Shown: positions 16,700-23,819 of the stretch, piece by piece
How positions within the stretch are numbered: the first letter of the stretch is position 1
How the letters are laid out: each line of letters starts with the position of its first letter
From: Branchiostoma floridae
Taxonomy: Eukaryota > Chordata > Leptocardii > Amphioxiformes > Branchiostomatidae
Direction of reading: 5' to 3'
NCBI RefSeq assembly: GCF_000003815.2
Contig: NW_023365863.1
Coordinates: forward strand, 1 to 23,819
Length of the DNA: 23,819 nucleotides
Position numbers and translations under genes: made by a program
The notes under the pieces: model-generated
The model's input: the letters and a program-made list of their open reading frames with translations, nothing else
Databases searched by the model: none
Told to the model about the DNA's origin: nothing

Positions 16700-17979
16700 T
16701 TAAAGTTCGATATGTTGTTGCTGCAGTCGCTGCTGGTTATGCTCTTCGGGCTTGTCTTGCTCTGTGTAGAAAAACTCGTAGGTTGGGGAGGCATTGACAT
16801 CGCCTCCTGGGATGATGGGTGTCTGCACCAGAATGTCGCCTTTCTCTTTAAGCTGATGCATCTTGCAGACGACGCACCGTTGTAGCTTCTGTGGTTGTCC
16901 GTTAACAGCATCGTGCAGGCATTGCATGAGATCCACGTAGATTTCGTTGAACTCGTCTGACAGCTTCCTTGCGACGGATCCAGGAGGGTAGATTCCGGTG
17001 GTAGGGTTAGGGATGATGTTCCACACCGCATCCTCATTGAAATAAGGTTTCTCCGGTTTATTGATGAATCTAATGGCATTATCGCAGGTACCAGCACTAC
17101 ATGGGGAAAAGTAATTGCAATCCGGGTCATTCAGTGGGCAGGCCGGGTTATCTTGATCGTTCAATTGCACGGTCACCTCCTTACCTTTGGCGATCTCGGC
17201 AAACTTGTAGTAGTGGCTTGGTTCTTCCTTGTTCTGTTTCTTGTAGTCGTCATCACGGAAGTCGGAGTAGACAAAGGGGTTACAAGGATCACCACCCTCT
17301 CCTTGAGAAACTATGTACGCAATAGCTTTGATGGCTGTGGTAAGGTTGGTGACTTTGAACGGATGTTCAACTTGGCGTGAATGATCTTTCGTAAATATGC
17401 TCACTTTTCTATCTCCTTCCAATTCCAGCTTCAACATTGGGCAAAGAATCTTGTGGATGTAGATCGCACCAATGGTAGTTGGGTTGTAGGTCCCTTTCTC
17501 TTCTTTACATTTTTCCTGAAGACCAGGAAATTTGGGAGTTACCGACATTTGAAGCCTTTCGTTGGATTCTTTTTGTGATGCGGCTTTAATGAGGTCACCG
17601 TGGAATTTTCTGACGGCGTGGTCACATTCAGGCGTTTCGATTGCCATGAAGACATTTTCAATATGATCTTTCGACATTTTCTGCAGAGACACCGTGAGGT
17701 CCGGGAGGCAGCCAGCGGGGAGGGGTCCGGGGTACCGTGGGGCGCGGGATAGGTCGTTCAGCACGGGGAATCCGCCGATGGCGTTCAGTATGTTGGCCGC
17801 CAGTGACATATGGTGCATCTCGTTCACCAAAATGTCCCTCATCATTTCACTCACCTGTTTGTTCTTCCCTTGCTTGTCCTTGAGACTGAAATGGGCGTTC
17901 AGGTACACAGGGATCGTGGACCACTCCAACTCTATGGCGTTTTGGAGGGTTTTTTTCAGGTCATCCAGCTCAGGGTTTT
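16700..17979 (-). CDS. Exon 2 of the ferritin-like gene: whole enzymatic domain
   Basis: A single 1280-base exon holds 426 residues, ending HIEL then TAA (16702-16700). The open frame continues upstream to 18049 and contains no ATG there. The pyrimidine-rich stretch TTTACTCTGTGTTAATTGCCCCACCGTAG, ending at 17980, is a good 3' splice site just before the first residues with family similarity. The extra 23 codons from 18049 are therefore read as intron. A long uninterrupted domain exon is unusual in a genome where the neighbouring ACOX gene is cut into exons of 63-207 bases. Confidence 0.88.
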
Positions 17980-18505
17980 CTACGGTGGGGCAATTAACAC
18001 AGAGTAAAGCGTAAGGAAACGACGTTCTCTGTAATACCAGGCCCACCACTCGTGTATCTCAGGCAATGACCCATGGCCTGATGAGATCCTTCCTTCTCAT
18101 TGCGTTAATCAGACACTACCTGTCGTTGGAAGGAAAGCCAATCACATCTCCACTTACAGTCAAGCGGCAACGTGATTGGCTGGTACTTTTCCATCCAAGA
18201 TCTGGAGGGGGAAGGGGCATCTGGGTGAAGGCTGGGCATCGTTAGCGCAGCGAGAATGTCACGAATAAAAGGGTCACAGCGTGATATACACAAGCTGTGG
18301 GGCTGGCACAAGGGACACACATTACGTTTCGTTACAATTTGAAGGGGCCTGATTTTGCGTCAATCCAAACTACTTGCAATAGGTGTTATACAGATGAAGT
18401 AAGGACTAAATGTTGCAAAACTTTACCTTGGGGGCTTGCATCAAGCCTTCCTGGGAAAAGACACGCAAGTACCAGGACGGCTGTGATCTTCATCAAGGCT
18501 GCCAT
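16700..18505 (-). CDS. Secreted ferritin-like protein, iminophenyl-pyruvate dimer synthase (VioB) type domain
   Basis: The gene is complement(join(16700-17979, 18427-18505)), 452 residues, with one 447-bp GT-AG intron. Residues 1-26 form a signal peptide. Residues about 34-290 are a ferritin-like domain: LKKTLQNAIELEWSTIPVYL (E43, E45), EMHHMSLAANILNAIGG (E80xxH83), YPGPLP, DLTVSLQKMSKDHIENV, IVSQGEG (E254) and SHYYKFAEI (H282). In the family (VioB, RebD and StaD-related proteins, Pfam Ferritin-like PF12902) this pattern of Glu and His residues is expected to bind a metal centre. Residues about 300-400 contain C304, C311, C317, C322, C379, C395 and C398, compatible with disulfides after secretion. 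The C-terminus is Gln-rich. Substrate and role in an animal are unknown. Bacterial relatives act on indole-pyruvate imine, which should not be transferred to this protein. Confidence 0.85.
17980..18426 (-). other. Intron of the ferritin-like gene
   Basis: The donor is GTAAAG (reading down from 18426) and the acceptor is CCGTAG (ending at 17980). It contains a small inverted repeat, AGCCAATCAC at 18136-18145 and GTGATTGGCT at 18172-18181, which holds a CCAAT word in both orientations. Its intronic position makes a core-promoter role unlikely, though an alternative first exon cannot be excluded. Confidence 0.7.
18427..18505 (-). CDS. Exon 1 of the ferritin-like gene: signal peptide
   Basis: On the minus strand, ATG at 18505-18503 (context GGCACTATGG) opens MAALMKITAVLVLACLF, followed by PGRLDASPQ. 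It is a basic start, a hydrophobic core of about 11 residues and a plausible cleavage after LDA. The exon is 79 bases and ends CAAG before GTAAAG. Its last G joins AA at 17979-17978 to make the glutamate codon that begins ENPELDDL, so frame and phase fit exactly. The exon is too short to stand out as an open frame on its own. Confidence 0.82.
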
Positions 18506-18676
18506 AGTGCCTGAGAAACGACATCATCCACATAAGTATCTTTCAAGTGGACTACAACGTCGTATCCATGTACGACAGTATCTTATCCGTGTGTGTTGGC
18601 ATGCCCGTATTATTACTAGTCAGAAAAAAACCCTCTACTTTAATGTACCTAGCCTAGTCCACATCTACATATTAAT

Positions 18677-18712
18677 TGGCTGAGTGGCCAAGGTAGCTGC
18701 ACACCGGACTCC
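18677..18712 (+). other. tRNA-like A-box, possible SINE remnant
   Basis: TGGCTGAGTGGCCAAGG resembles the D-arm/A-box of leucine or serine tRNAs. No B-box (GGTTCGA) and no closing acceptor stem follow, so it is not a working tRNA. A decayed tRNA-derived SINE head or chance are the two readings. Confidence 0.3.
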
Positions 18713-19074
18713 CATCCTCTTTGCACCAAGATCAAGCACATGCCTCAGTACACCTTTTAACTCTACTCAAGATTAGATCGTCTTATTATTAGCAGCATCT
18801 GAACGTCTCTGACTGATTCTCTTAACAACAGAGGCCAATTTTATTGGAAAAAGGAAAGAGAAGAATCCAAGAAAGGATTGACGAATTGTAATGATTTAAT
18901 GTATGGAGCTTAAGTGATGACTGACACAATATAATAATGACTTGAGTTCTCGGACCTCATATCTTCGTCTAATGATATTAATCTATTCGAGTGAAGAATT
19001 ATACTTTTTCCCACTCATTATGCACATTTACATGAATTGTCTCAGTTGATAATCATATGTACCCAAGTAGCATA
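18713..19074. other. AT-rich intergenic stretch, nothing recognised
   Basis: No exon, RNA gene or clear repeat is visible between the tRNA-like word and the start of the duplicated block. Confidence 0.4.
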
Positions 19075-20005
19075 AGTTTTTTTAATTATGCAAGTCTTAT
19101 CTTCACTTATGAAAATGCTTCCTCAAAAATTATGTTTGATTTGCATGATTTATGTCTTATAATGTTCAAATTCACTTAGTTTTGTAATATTGAAAGTATG
19201 AATTTTTCTATCACTTAGCACTATGGAATTTTCTCTTCAATTATGCAAATGTAGCATTTCGAAATCCAAGGGCCATATGGTTTTGCCCTCTCGCAAACGT
19301 ATTTCATTAATATTTTCAATTTTATAACGTACACATTCGCGCTTTTTAAGACGTCACTACTGTAAACAAAAGTGACCTCCAAATCCAAGATGGCGGAAAG
19401 TTCACGAAGAGAGTCTATTGCAAGGTTTGTATTTTACAAACATGTATGTCAAAGGTGACTACAGGCCTGAGGCATTGTGTCAGCTAGAACACTTACTATT
19501 ACTCACGGGTAAGAGCATCCATAGATATGCAAGTGGTTTGGTATGTGAACTATTTGGGTGGAGTAGATTAAAATTTTTGTAGCCAGGAAAAATTAGAAAA
19601 TGTTAGAAATTCTTAAATTCCAAAGAGTTTTACTTGTTTGATGTAAAGAAATACATTTTTCTTAAAAGAACGGGATAAAACTAGTAACAAACCAAAGAAA
19701 ATATCTTTACATTGAAAAGATTTCATTGGAATCTATTTAAATCTTTATTAGGATTTTTGCTAAAAATTATAATTACTATCAAGAATCCCTATCATTTGGA
19801 TAGAAGGAAAGAACAAATGTTCGAAAATAGTCATTTTCTAACATTTCCCTGTGCAGGCATTACAGTTAGCATCATGATAACTTACAGTTGAAAACACACA
19901 TAGAAAACACGTGACTGCACATAATGTGCTGTGAATGTCAACGTATTTGCGTGGGGAGCAAATTGACAACTTCGTACCCATCAAAAACCATGTAAAAATC
20001 ATAGG
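19075..20005 (+). repeat. Direct duplication, copy 1
   Basis: The block aligns in order with 20930-21865. The outer part (19075-19360) is diverged with indels. The core 19363-19560 (TGTAAACAAAAGTGACCTCC, AAATCCAAGATGGCGGAAAG, GACTACAGGCCTGAGGCATT, ACTCACGGGTAAGAGCATCC) differs by only a handful of bases. Beyond 19560 the copies align again through the left arm and centre of the fold-back element. Copy offset is about 1.86 kb. Confidence 0.85.
19363..19560 (+). promoter_or_regulatory. Possible promoter/start-like core, copy 1
   Basis: CCAAGATGGCGGAAAG resembles a YY1-type initiator motif overlapping an ATG. The frame from 19390 reads MAESSRRESIA and is followed by a donor-like AAG/GTTTGT at 19425. 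A GACGTCAC word (CRE-like) lies about 38 bp upstream. The next AG acceptor in frame is only 40 bp on, too short for a normal intron, so a first exon is only a possibility. The same arrangement recurs at 21247. Confidence 0.25.
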
Positions 20006-20310
20006 GAAATGTTAAAAGATGATTATTTTCTAACATTCGTTCTTAACTCCTAACGAAATGATAGGAATCTTTGATAATAATTATACTTTTAGAAAATCCT
20101 TTTAGAAAATCCTACCAAAGGTTATGATACAGTCCACTGAATAGTTATCAAATTTAACATCATCTTTTCACTAAATTACTGACTTCATCATCTCTTTGAG
20201 AAATATGGTTGTGACCAAGAACAACTCTCAAGCATTAGTTTGTATGATTTTCGTCCCATTTTGCGTGTCTTTATATGCTGGCTACAAAATACTAATCGTC
20301 TCCACCCCAA
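19553..20310. mobile_element. 758-bp fold-back element with long arms
   Basis: The left arm starts at about 19553 (TTTGGGTGGAG...TTTGTAGCC) and the right arm ends at about 20310 with the complement (GGCTACAAAATACTAATCGTCTCCACC). The inner parts pair best: CCCTATCATTTGGATAGAAG, GAACAAATGTTCGAAAATAG and TTTTCTAACATTTCCCT pair with 19998-20080. The outer 150 bp of the left arm are much diverged. The 130-base centre holds TTACAGTTGAAAACACACAT. The related copy at 21402-21865 keeps only the left arm and centre. Confidence 0.75.
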
Positions 20311-20319
20311 ATTCTGTCT

Positions 20320-20595
20320 TTCAAGTCTCAAACAAAAGTGGCCTCTTGGGTGGCAAAACACGTCCAATGAGGAATGCAAGGAGGTTGTATAACCTATAGA
20401 CAGTTGTTAAACAAGTCAAACACACATCAAGGGCAAGTCAGTCAGATTGTTTAGTTACACCCTAACAATTCTATCCGCAAGAGAAAACAGCAAGCCCTTT
20501 TGCAAACATGGTGATCGAATCTGTCAAAGAGTTTTTTGTCAAGCAAGTACAAAAATGGACATTTGGAGAAAAGTGCTGTGCTCCGGTGCGGCTAT
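20320..20595. other. Linker between repeats, nothing recognised
   Basis: This stretch holds no gene or repeat that I can support. The short frame from 20196 to 20399 crosses the edge of the fold-back element. Confidence 0.4.
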
Positions 20596-20919
20596 GCAAT
20601 AGCTCATTCAATCTTACTTGTCAACAACTCTTTGTGTCTTGACCTGCAGTTGAACCAAGACCGTACAATGCTTGGCTGACTAGGCAATAACAAATCAAAT
20701 TATAGTTTGGTGACATGAAAGAGAATAGCGCAAGAAGGGGTTATGGATCTCTTCAAACACAAAACCTATCCGAGGTTAAAATCGAACGCCCTGCCAATTG
20801 CGCCACACGATCCCACAACAGAGTTATCACTTTCATGTCACCAAACTATAATTTGCTTTGTTCAACTATAGGTCAAGACACAAAGAGTTGTTGACAAGTA
20901 AGATTGAATAAGCTATTGC
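20596..20919. mobile_element. 324-bp nested palindrome
   Basis: The outer arms 20596-20655 and 20860-20919 pair at 57 of 60 positions (core TTACTTGTCAACAACTCTTT). The inner arms 20691-20721 and 20830-20860 pair at 30 of 31 (TATAGTTTGGTGACATGAAAG). On the right the two arms are contiguous, whereas on the left a 35-base spacer (20656-20690) separates them. So a 91-bp arm appears to have gained an insertion on one side. The 108-base loop contains the tRNA-like sequence. Confidence 0.9.
20741..20813 (-). other. tRNA-like remnant in the palindrome loop
   Basis: Read on the minus strand, GGGATCGTGTGGCGCAATTG then GCAGGGCG gives an acceptor-like start and an A-box/D-arm like that of arginine tRNAs (TGGCGCAAT.GG). 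An anticodon-loop-like TTTTAAC follows, and GAGATCC near 20744-20750 could partly close the acceptor stem. The D-stem and T-arm do not pair properly and the implied anticodon would read a stop codon, so this is at best a tRNA pseudogene or SINE head. Confidence 0.3.
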
Positions 20920-20929
20920 ATTAAAGTTG

Positions 20930-21865
20930 TTTAAGTTTGGAAGTCTTATCTTAGGCTGTTCCAATTTTTCCTCAAAAATTATCTAAACGTGACACTGATT
21001 TGCATTATTTATGTCTAATAATGTTCACCTTCATCTAGCTTTGAAATACTGCAAGTATGAATTCCCTACCACGTACCAATATGAAATTATAGCATTTTCT
21101 CATCAATTATCCAAATGTGGCAATTCGAAATCCAATGGCCATGGCTCCCGCAAACGCATTTCAATCATGTTTTTAACTGTATGACGTACATATTCGCGCT
21201 TGCTGAGACCTGACTATTGTAAACAAAAGTGACCTCCAAATCCAAGATGGCGGAAAGTTCACGAAAACAGTCTATTGCAAGGTTTACATTTTACAAACAT
21301 GTATGTCGAAGGTGACTACAGGCCTGAGGCATTGTGTCTGCTAGAACACTTACTATTACTCACGGGTAAGAGCATCCATAGATATGGTTTGGTATGTGAA
21401 CTATTTGGGGTGGGGACGATTAGTATTTTTTAGCTAAAATAAAGACATGCAAAATGGTACGAAAATCATACAAGCTAAATGTATGTTCTTAGTTACAACC
21501 ATATTTATCAAAGAGAGGATAAAGTTAGCAACTCAGTAGAAAGATGATGTTGAATTTGAGAACTTTTCAGTGGATTCTATGACTATGATAATCTTTCGTA
21601 GGATTTTTTAAAAGGTTTTCTAAAGTTTGCATATGATTATTATGAAAGGTCCCTATCATTTCGTTAGAAGGAAAGAACGAATGTTAAAAAATAGTCATCT
21701 TTTAACATTTCCCTATGTAGGGACATCAGCTAGCATGAAGACTTACAGTTGCAAACACCCGTACAAAGCTCATGTACATAATGTGGGTGCTTGGAATGTC
21801 AACGCTCTTGGATGGGGAGAAAATAGACATTTTTGTACTTTTCATAAAAAAACATGTAAAAATGA
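20930..21865 (+). repeat. Direct duplication, copy 2
   Basis: This is the second copy of the block at 19075-20005, in the same orientation. It keeps the AAGATGGCGG core (21245-21254) and the left arm and centre of the fold-back element. It stops near ACATGTAAAAATGATTTT at about 21865, so it lacks the right arm. Short frames here (for example 21627-21974) are repeat sequence. Confidence 0.85.
21220..21410 (+). promoter_or_regulatory. Possible promoter/start-like core, copy 2
   Basis: This is the duplicate of the core at 19363-19560. ATG at 21247 reads MAESSRKQSIA and a donor-like AAG/GTTTAC follows at 21282. The CRE-like word is altered here to GACCTGAC. The frame and the ATG are kept, with two nearby codons changed (RE to KQ). 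Confidence 0.22.
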
Positions 21866-22148
21866 TTTTTTTAAATTTTATCACGTAAAAAATCTAGTAA
21901 AACAAATACTTATTACTAGAAAACAGACTTTTATACCCACAACGGTAACGCTGACTCAATCTCAGAATGGATGATTGTCCAGTTGAAATTAGAGTAGACA
22001 TGAACTTGTCAAAGACGACGGCATGTCTATCATGGTCGCAACCCCCCGGAGTTGAGGACGCAAGTTTCACATACAATTTGGTCCAGCTTCAGGTCCGGAC
22101 CTGTACTTGATCCTCTGAAACTGGACCTGACCTGGATCTGCATTTTCT
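21866..22148. other. Intergenic stretch with CAGGTCCGGACCTG palindrome
   Basis: The only structure I see is CAGGTCCGGACCTG near 22090-22103, followed by TGGACCTGACCTGGATCTG. It may be an edge of a dispersed repeat. No gene is recognised. Confidence 0.4.
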
Positions 22149-23344
22149 GTACCGGTGTGACAGCGAGATCACTAGCGTTTTCGCCCCCCTTTAGGGTTTT
22201 CGCCCCCCCCCCCCCCCAAGAGCAGCTGGCTACTACATATTACAGGTGCGCTACCTGGTACTATACTGCACCTGGGGAGTAACGTATATGGTGTGTTACC
22301 TGGTACCTATATGGCACCTTATTACCGTACCGTAAGATGTCACACCTCGAAAGTCGATACTATATTGTTCGGTGCAAACATGACATTGAAATGAAATGAA
22401 AAAGACAATTTTTGCAGCTGAGGTGGAATAAAAAACAGTGCTACTGCGAACGTATAAATCAACACCGTCTATGGTACGGAATACGTCAGCTATATGTTTT
22501 CAATTTGTCACAGTGTTTTCTTTCTTGTGCTGGAAACATTTCCAAAGCACTAACAAAAAAACACACGTGAATGATAGTTTCTCATTATAAACACTATCTA
22601 CGCGCAAGTTGATATAGCTGTTGCTAAATGCTACACAAACACTGGTAAAGTACCTGTCTTAAGAAACACGGGTAAATGCATCAGTTCCTAAATACTAGAA
22701 AAAACAGTCATGTTGGAGGTGAAGATATCCCTTGGCCAGGTGCATATACCAAAATGTGCGTTATTCTAATTAATACCTAATATTTGCATAATTAATAAAG
22801 ACATTACATAGTTCTTTTGTGGTCACTTCATGGTAGAGACTTCATATTGGAGATATATAGGTTGCTTGAGGACAGGTGAATACAATGAAATACATCTTAT
22901 GTCAAGACTCAGGNNNNNNNNNNNNNNNNNNNNNNNNNNNNNNNNNNNNNNNNNNNNNNNNNNNNNNNNNNNNNNNNNNNNNNNNNNNNNNNNNNNNNNN
23001 NNNNNNNNNNNNNTATGCAATAATGGGATTTCAAGGGACCAAACCCTCCTTGTCTGAAACAAGTTCAACTATCTTATTACCATGTAATTACGTTAATATT
23101 GATACTATGAATGGAGTTATGCATCAAACTGGTGTACTTATATCATTCTGAAACTACATTTTGTGATTTATACCAATCAACTTCTAAAATGTCATGTAAA
23201 CCCGTTTTTTGGGGGGGGGGGCGAAATCGCTAAAGGGGGGCGAGGTAGGGGGCGAGATCACTAGCCGGGGAGGGCGAGATCGCTAGTGATTTCGCCCCGG
23301 GGGGGCGAGATCACGGGGGGGCGAGATCGCTGTCACACCGGTAC
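22149..23344. mobile_element. 1.2 kb element with GTACCGGTGTGACAGCGA inverted ends
   Basis: Bases 22149-22166 (GTACCGGTGTGACAGCGA) are the exact complement of 23327-23344. Farther in, TTTTCGCCCCCCTTTAGGG on the left and the complement of CGAAATCGCTAAAGGGGGGCG on the right extend the similarity to C/G runs (15 C at 22203-22217, 11 G at 23211-23221). The right end carries several copies of GGGGCGAGATC(A/G)C. Between the ends lies AT-rich sequence broken by the assembly gap, so the true length is unknown. Confidence 0.65.
22914..23013. other. Assembly gap (100 N)
   Basis: Exactly 100 N, the usual convention for a gap of unknown size. It lies inside the element with G/C-run ends, the kind of sequence that breaks assemblies. 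Frames that cross it are meaningless. Confidence 0.99.
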
Positions 23345-23819
23345 CCACCCCTTGAATGACGACCAAGTTCAGAACAGGAGATATCAAAGCCAGAAATTCC
23401 GCTTCAGCACAGATATTATCTCCGTGACAAGCATACAGTAGATACTACCATAACATTTATATACCTACGTTTCTCGGAGGTAAGTAAACTAGCATTAAAA
23501 GAGTGCTGAAACGGCATAACTTGTGGTTCACTAAAGCAAGGATTTACACACCTGTACGACTGCACGGAAGTTGAGAGCTGCGTTACTGCGCGTCCTCTGC
23601 ACGAATGAAGACTTGTGAAAAACTTCTCGCCTTTTATATGTTTCCTCTCAGTGGGCTTGGCACAAAGCCATGCATATCTTATCATAGCCCCTGGTCAGCA
23701 AACAGCAGGGATTTACATGTGGTTTGCATTTTAGGACTCGTTTCCTGTTAGGTTTTTAGTAGGTCGGAAACGTCCTTGCTTGATATCGCAAAAAGTGGAT
23801 TTGGCCCAGAATCCAGGTA
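23345..23819. other. Terminal stretch, nothing recognised
   Basis: The longest frame is 89 codons on the minus strand (23416-23685) and shows no domain, signal peptide or family signature that I know. I see no repeat or RNA gene. Confidence 0.4.

Noticed and set aside
17980-18049. Open frame of exon 2 of the ferritin-like gene extended upstream to a GTG at 18049
   Set aside because: GTG is not a likely start in an animal gene, the 23 extra codons show no family similarity, and a good 3' splice site at 17980 joins in phase to the signal-peptide exon at 18427-18505.
18136-18181. Inverted CCAAT boxes as promoter of the ferritin-like gene
   Set aside because: They lie inside the intron, downstream of the signal-peptide exon. 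No TATA or initiator evidence supports a start there.
19390-19510. Two-exon reading across the AAGATGGCGG core (MAESSRRESIA-RPEALCQLEHLLLLT)
   Set aside because: The implied intron is only 40 bp in both copies, below what animal splicing normally tolerates. It is kept only as a promoter/start-like observation.
20741-20813. Functional tRNA gene on the minus strand
   Set aside because: The D-stem and T-arm do not pair, the anticodon would read a stop codon and no proper B-box is present. Only a remnant is supported.

Overview
The window looks like chordate or other deuterostome nuclear DNA, most likely amphioxus (Branchiostoma). The reasons are split genes with GT-AG introns, a vertebrate-like peroxisomal acyl-CoA oxidase, and dense short fold-back elements (MITEs). 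The species is an inference; no sequence comparison was run. An exact 100-N scaffold gap lies at 22914-23013.

Layout. Bases 1-4724 are read as intron upstream of the first visible acyl-CoA oxidase exon. Most of that stretch is one 3.7 kb element (399-4129) with 12-bp perfect terminal inverted repeats, a left tandem array with 21-bp perfect hairpins, and a right tandem duplication. From 4725 to 9423 seven exons on the + strand encode the C-terminal 346 residues of an ACOX1-like acyl-CoA oxidase ending in the peroxisomal signal AKL. Its 5' exons lie outside the window, and two introns carry fold-back repeats. From 9424 to 16214 I find no gene, only inverted-repeat elements, a microsatellite and AT-rich filler.

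On the minus strand, 18505-16700, is a two-exon gene. Exon 1 (18505-18427) encodes a signal peptide. It splices in phase to exon 2 (17979-16700), which encodes a ferritin-like domain of the iminophenyl-pyruvate dimer synthase (VioB/RebD/StaD) type known mainly from bacterial secondary metabolism. The predicted product is a secreted 452-residue protein with apparently intact metal-ligand motifs. This is the most interesting object in the window and a candidate for ancient horizontal transfer.

From 18676 to 23819 the sequence is repeat-dominated. It holds a roughly 0.93 kb direct duplication (19075-20005 and 20930-21865) whose best-conserved core contains an AAGATGGCGG start-like motif, a 758-bp fold-back, a 324-bp nested palindrome around a tRNA-like remnant, and a 1.2 kb element with GTACCGGTGTGACAGCGA inverted ends and G-runs that spans the gap. 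The two genes are in convergent orientation with about 7 kb between them, and nothing suggests that they share a function.
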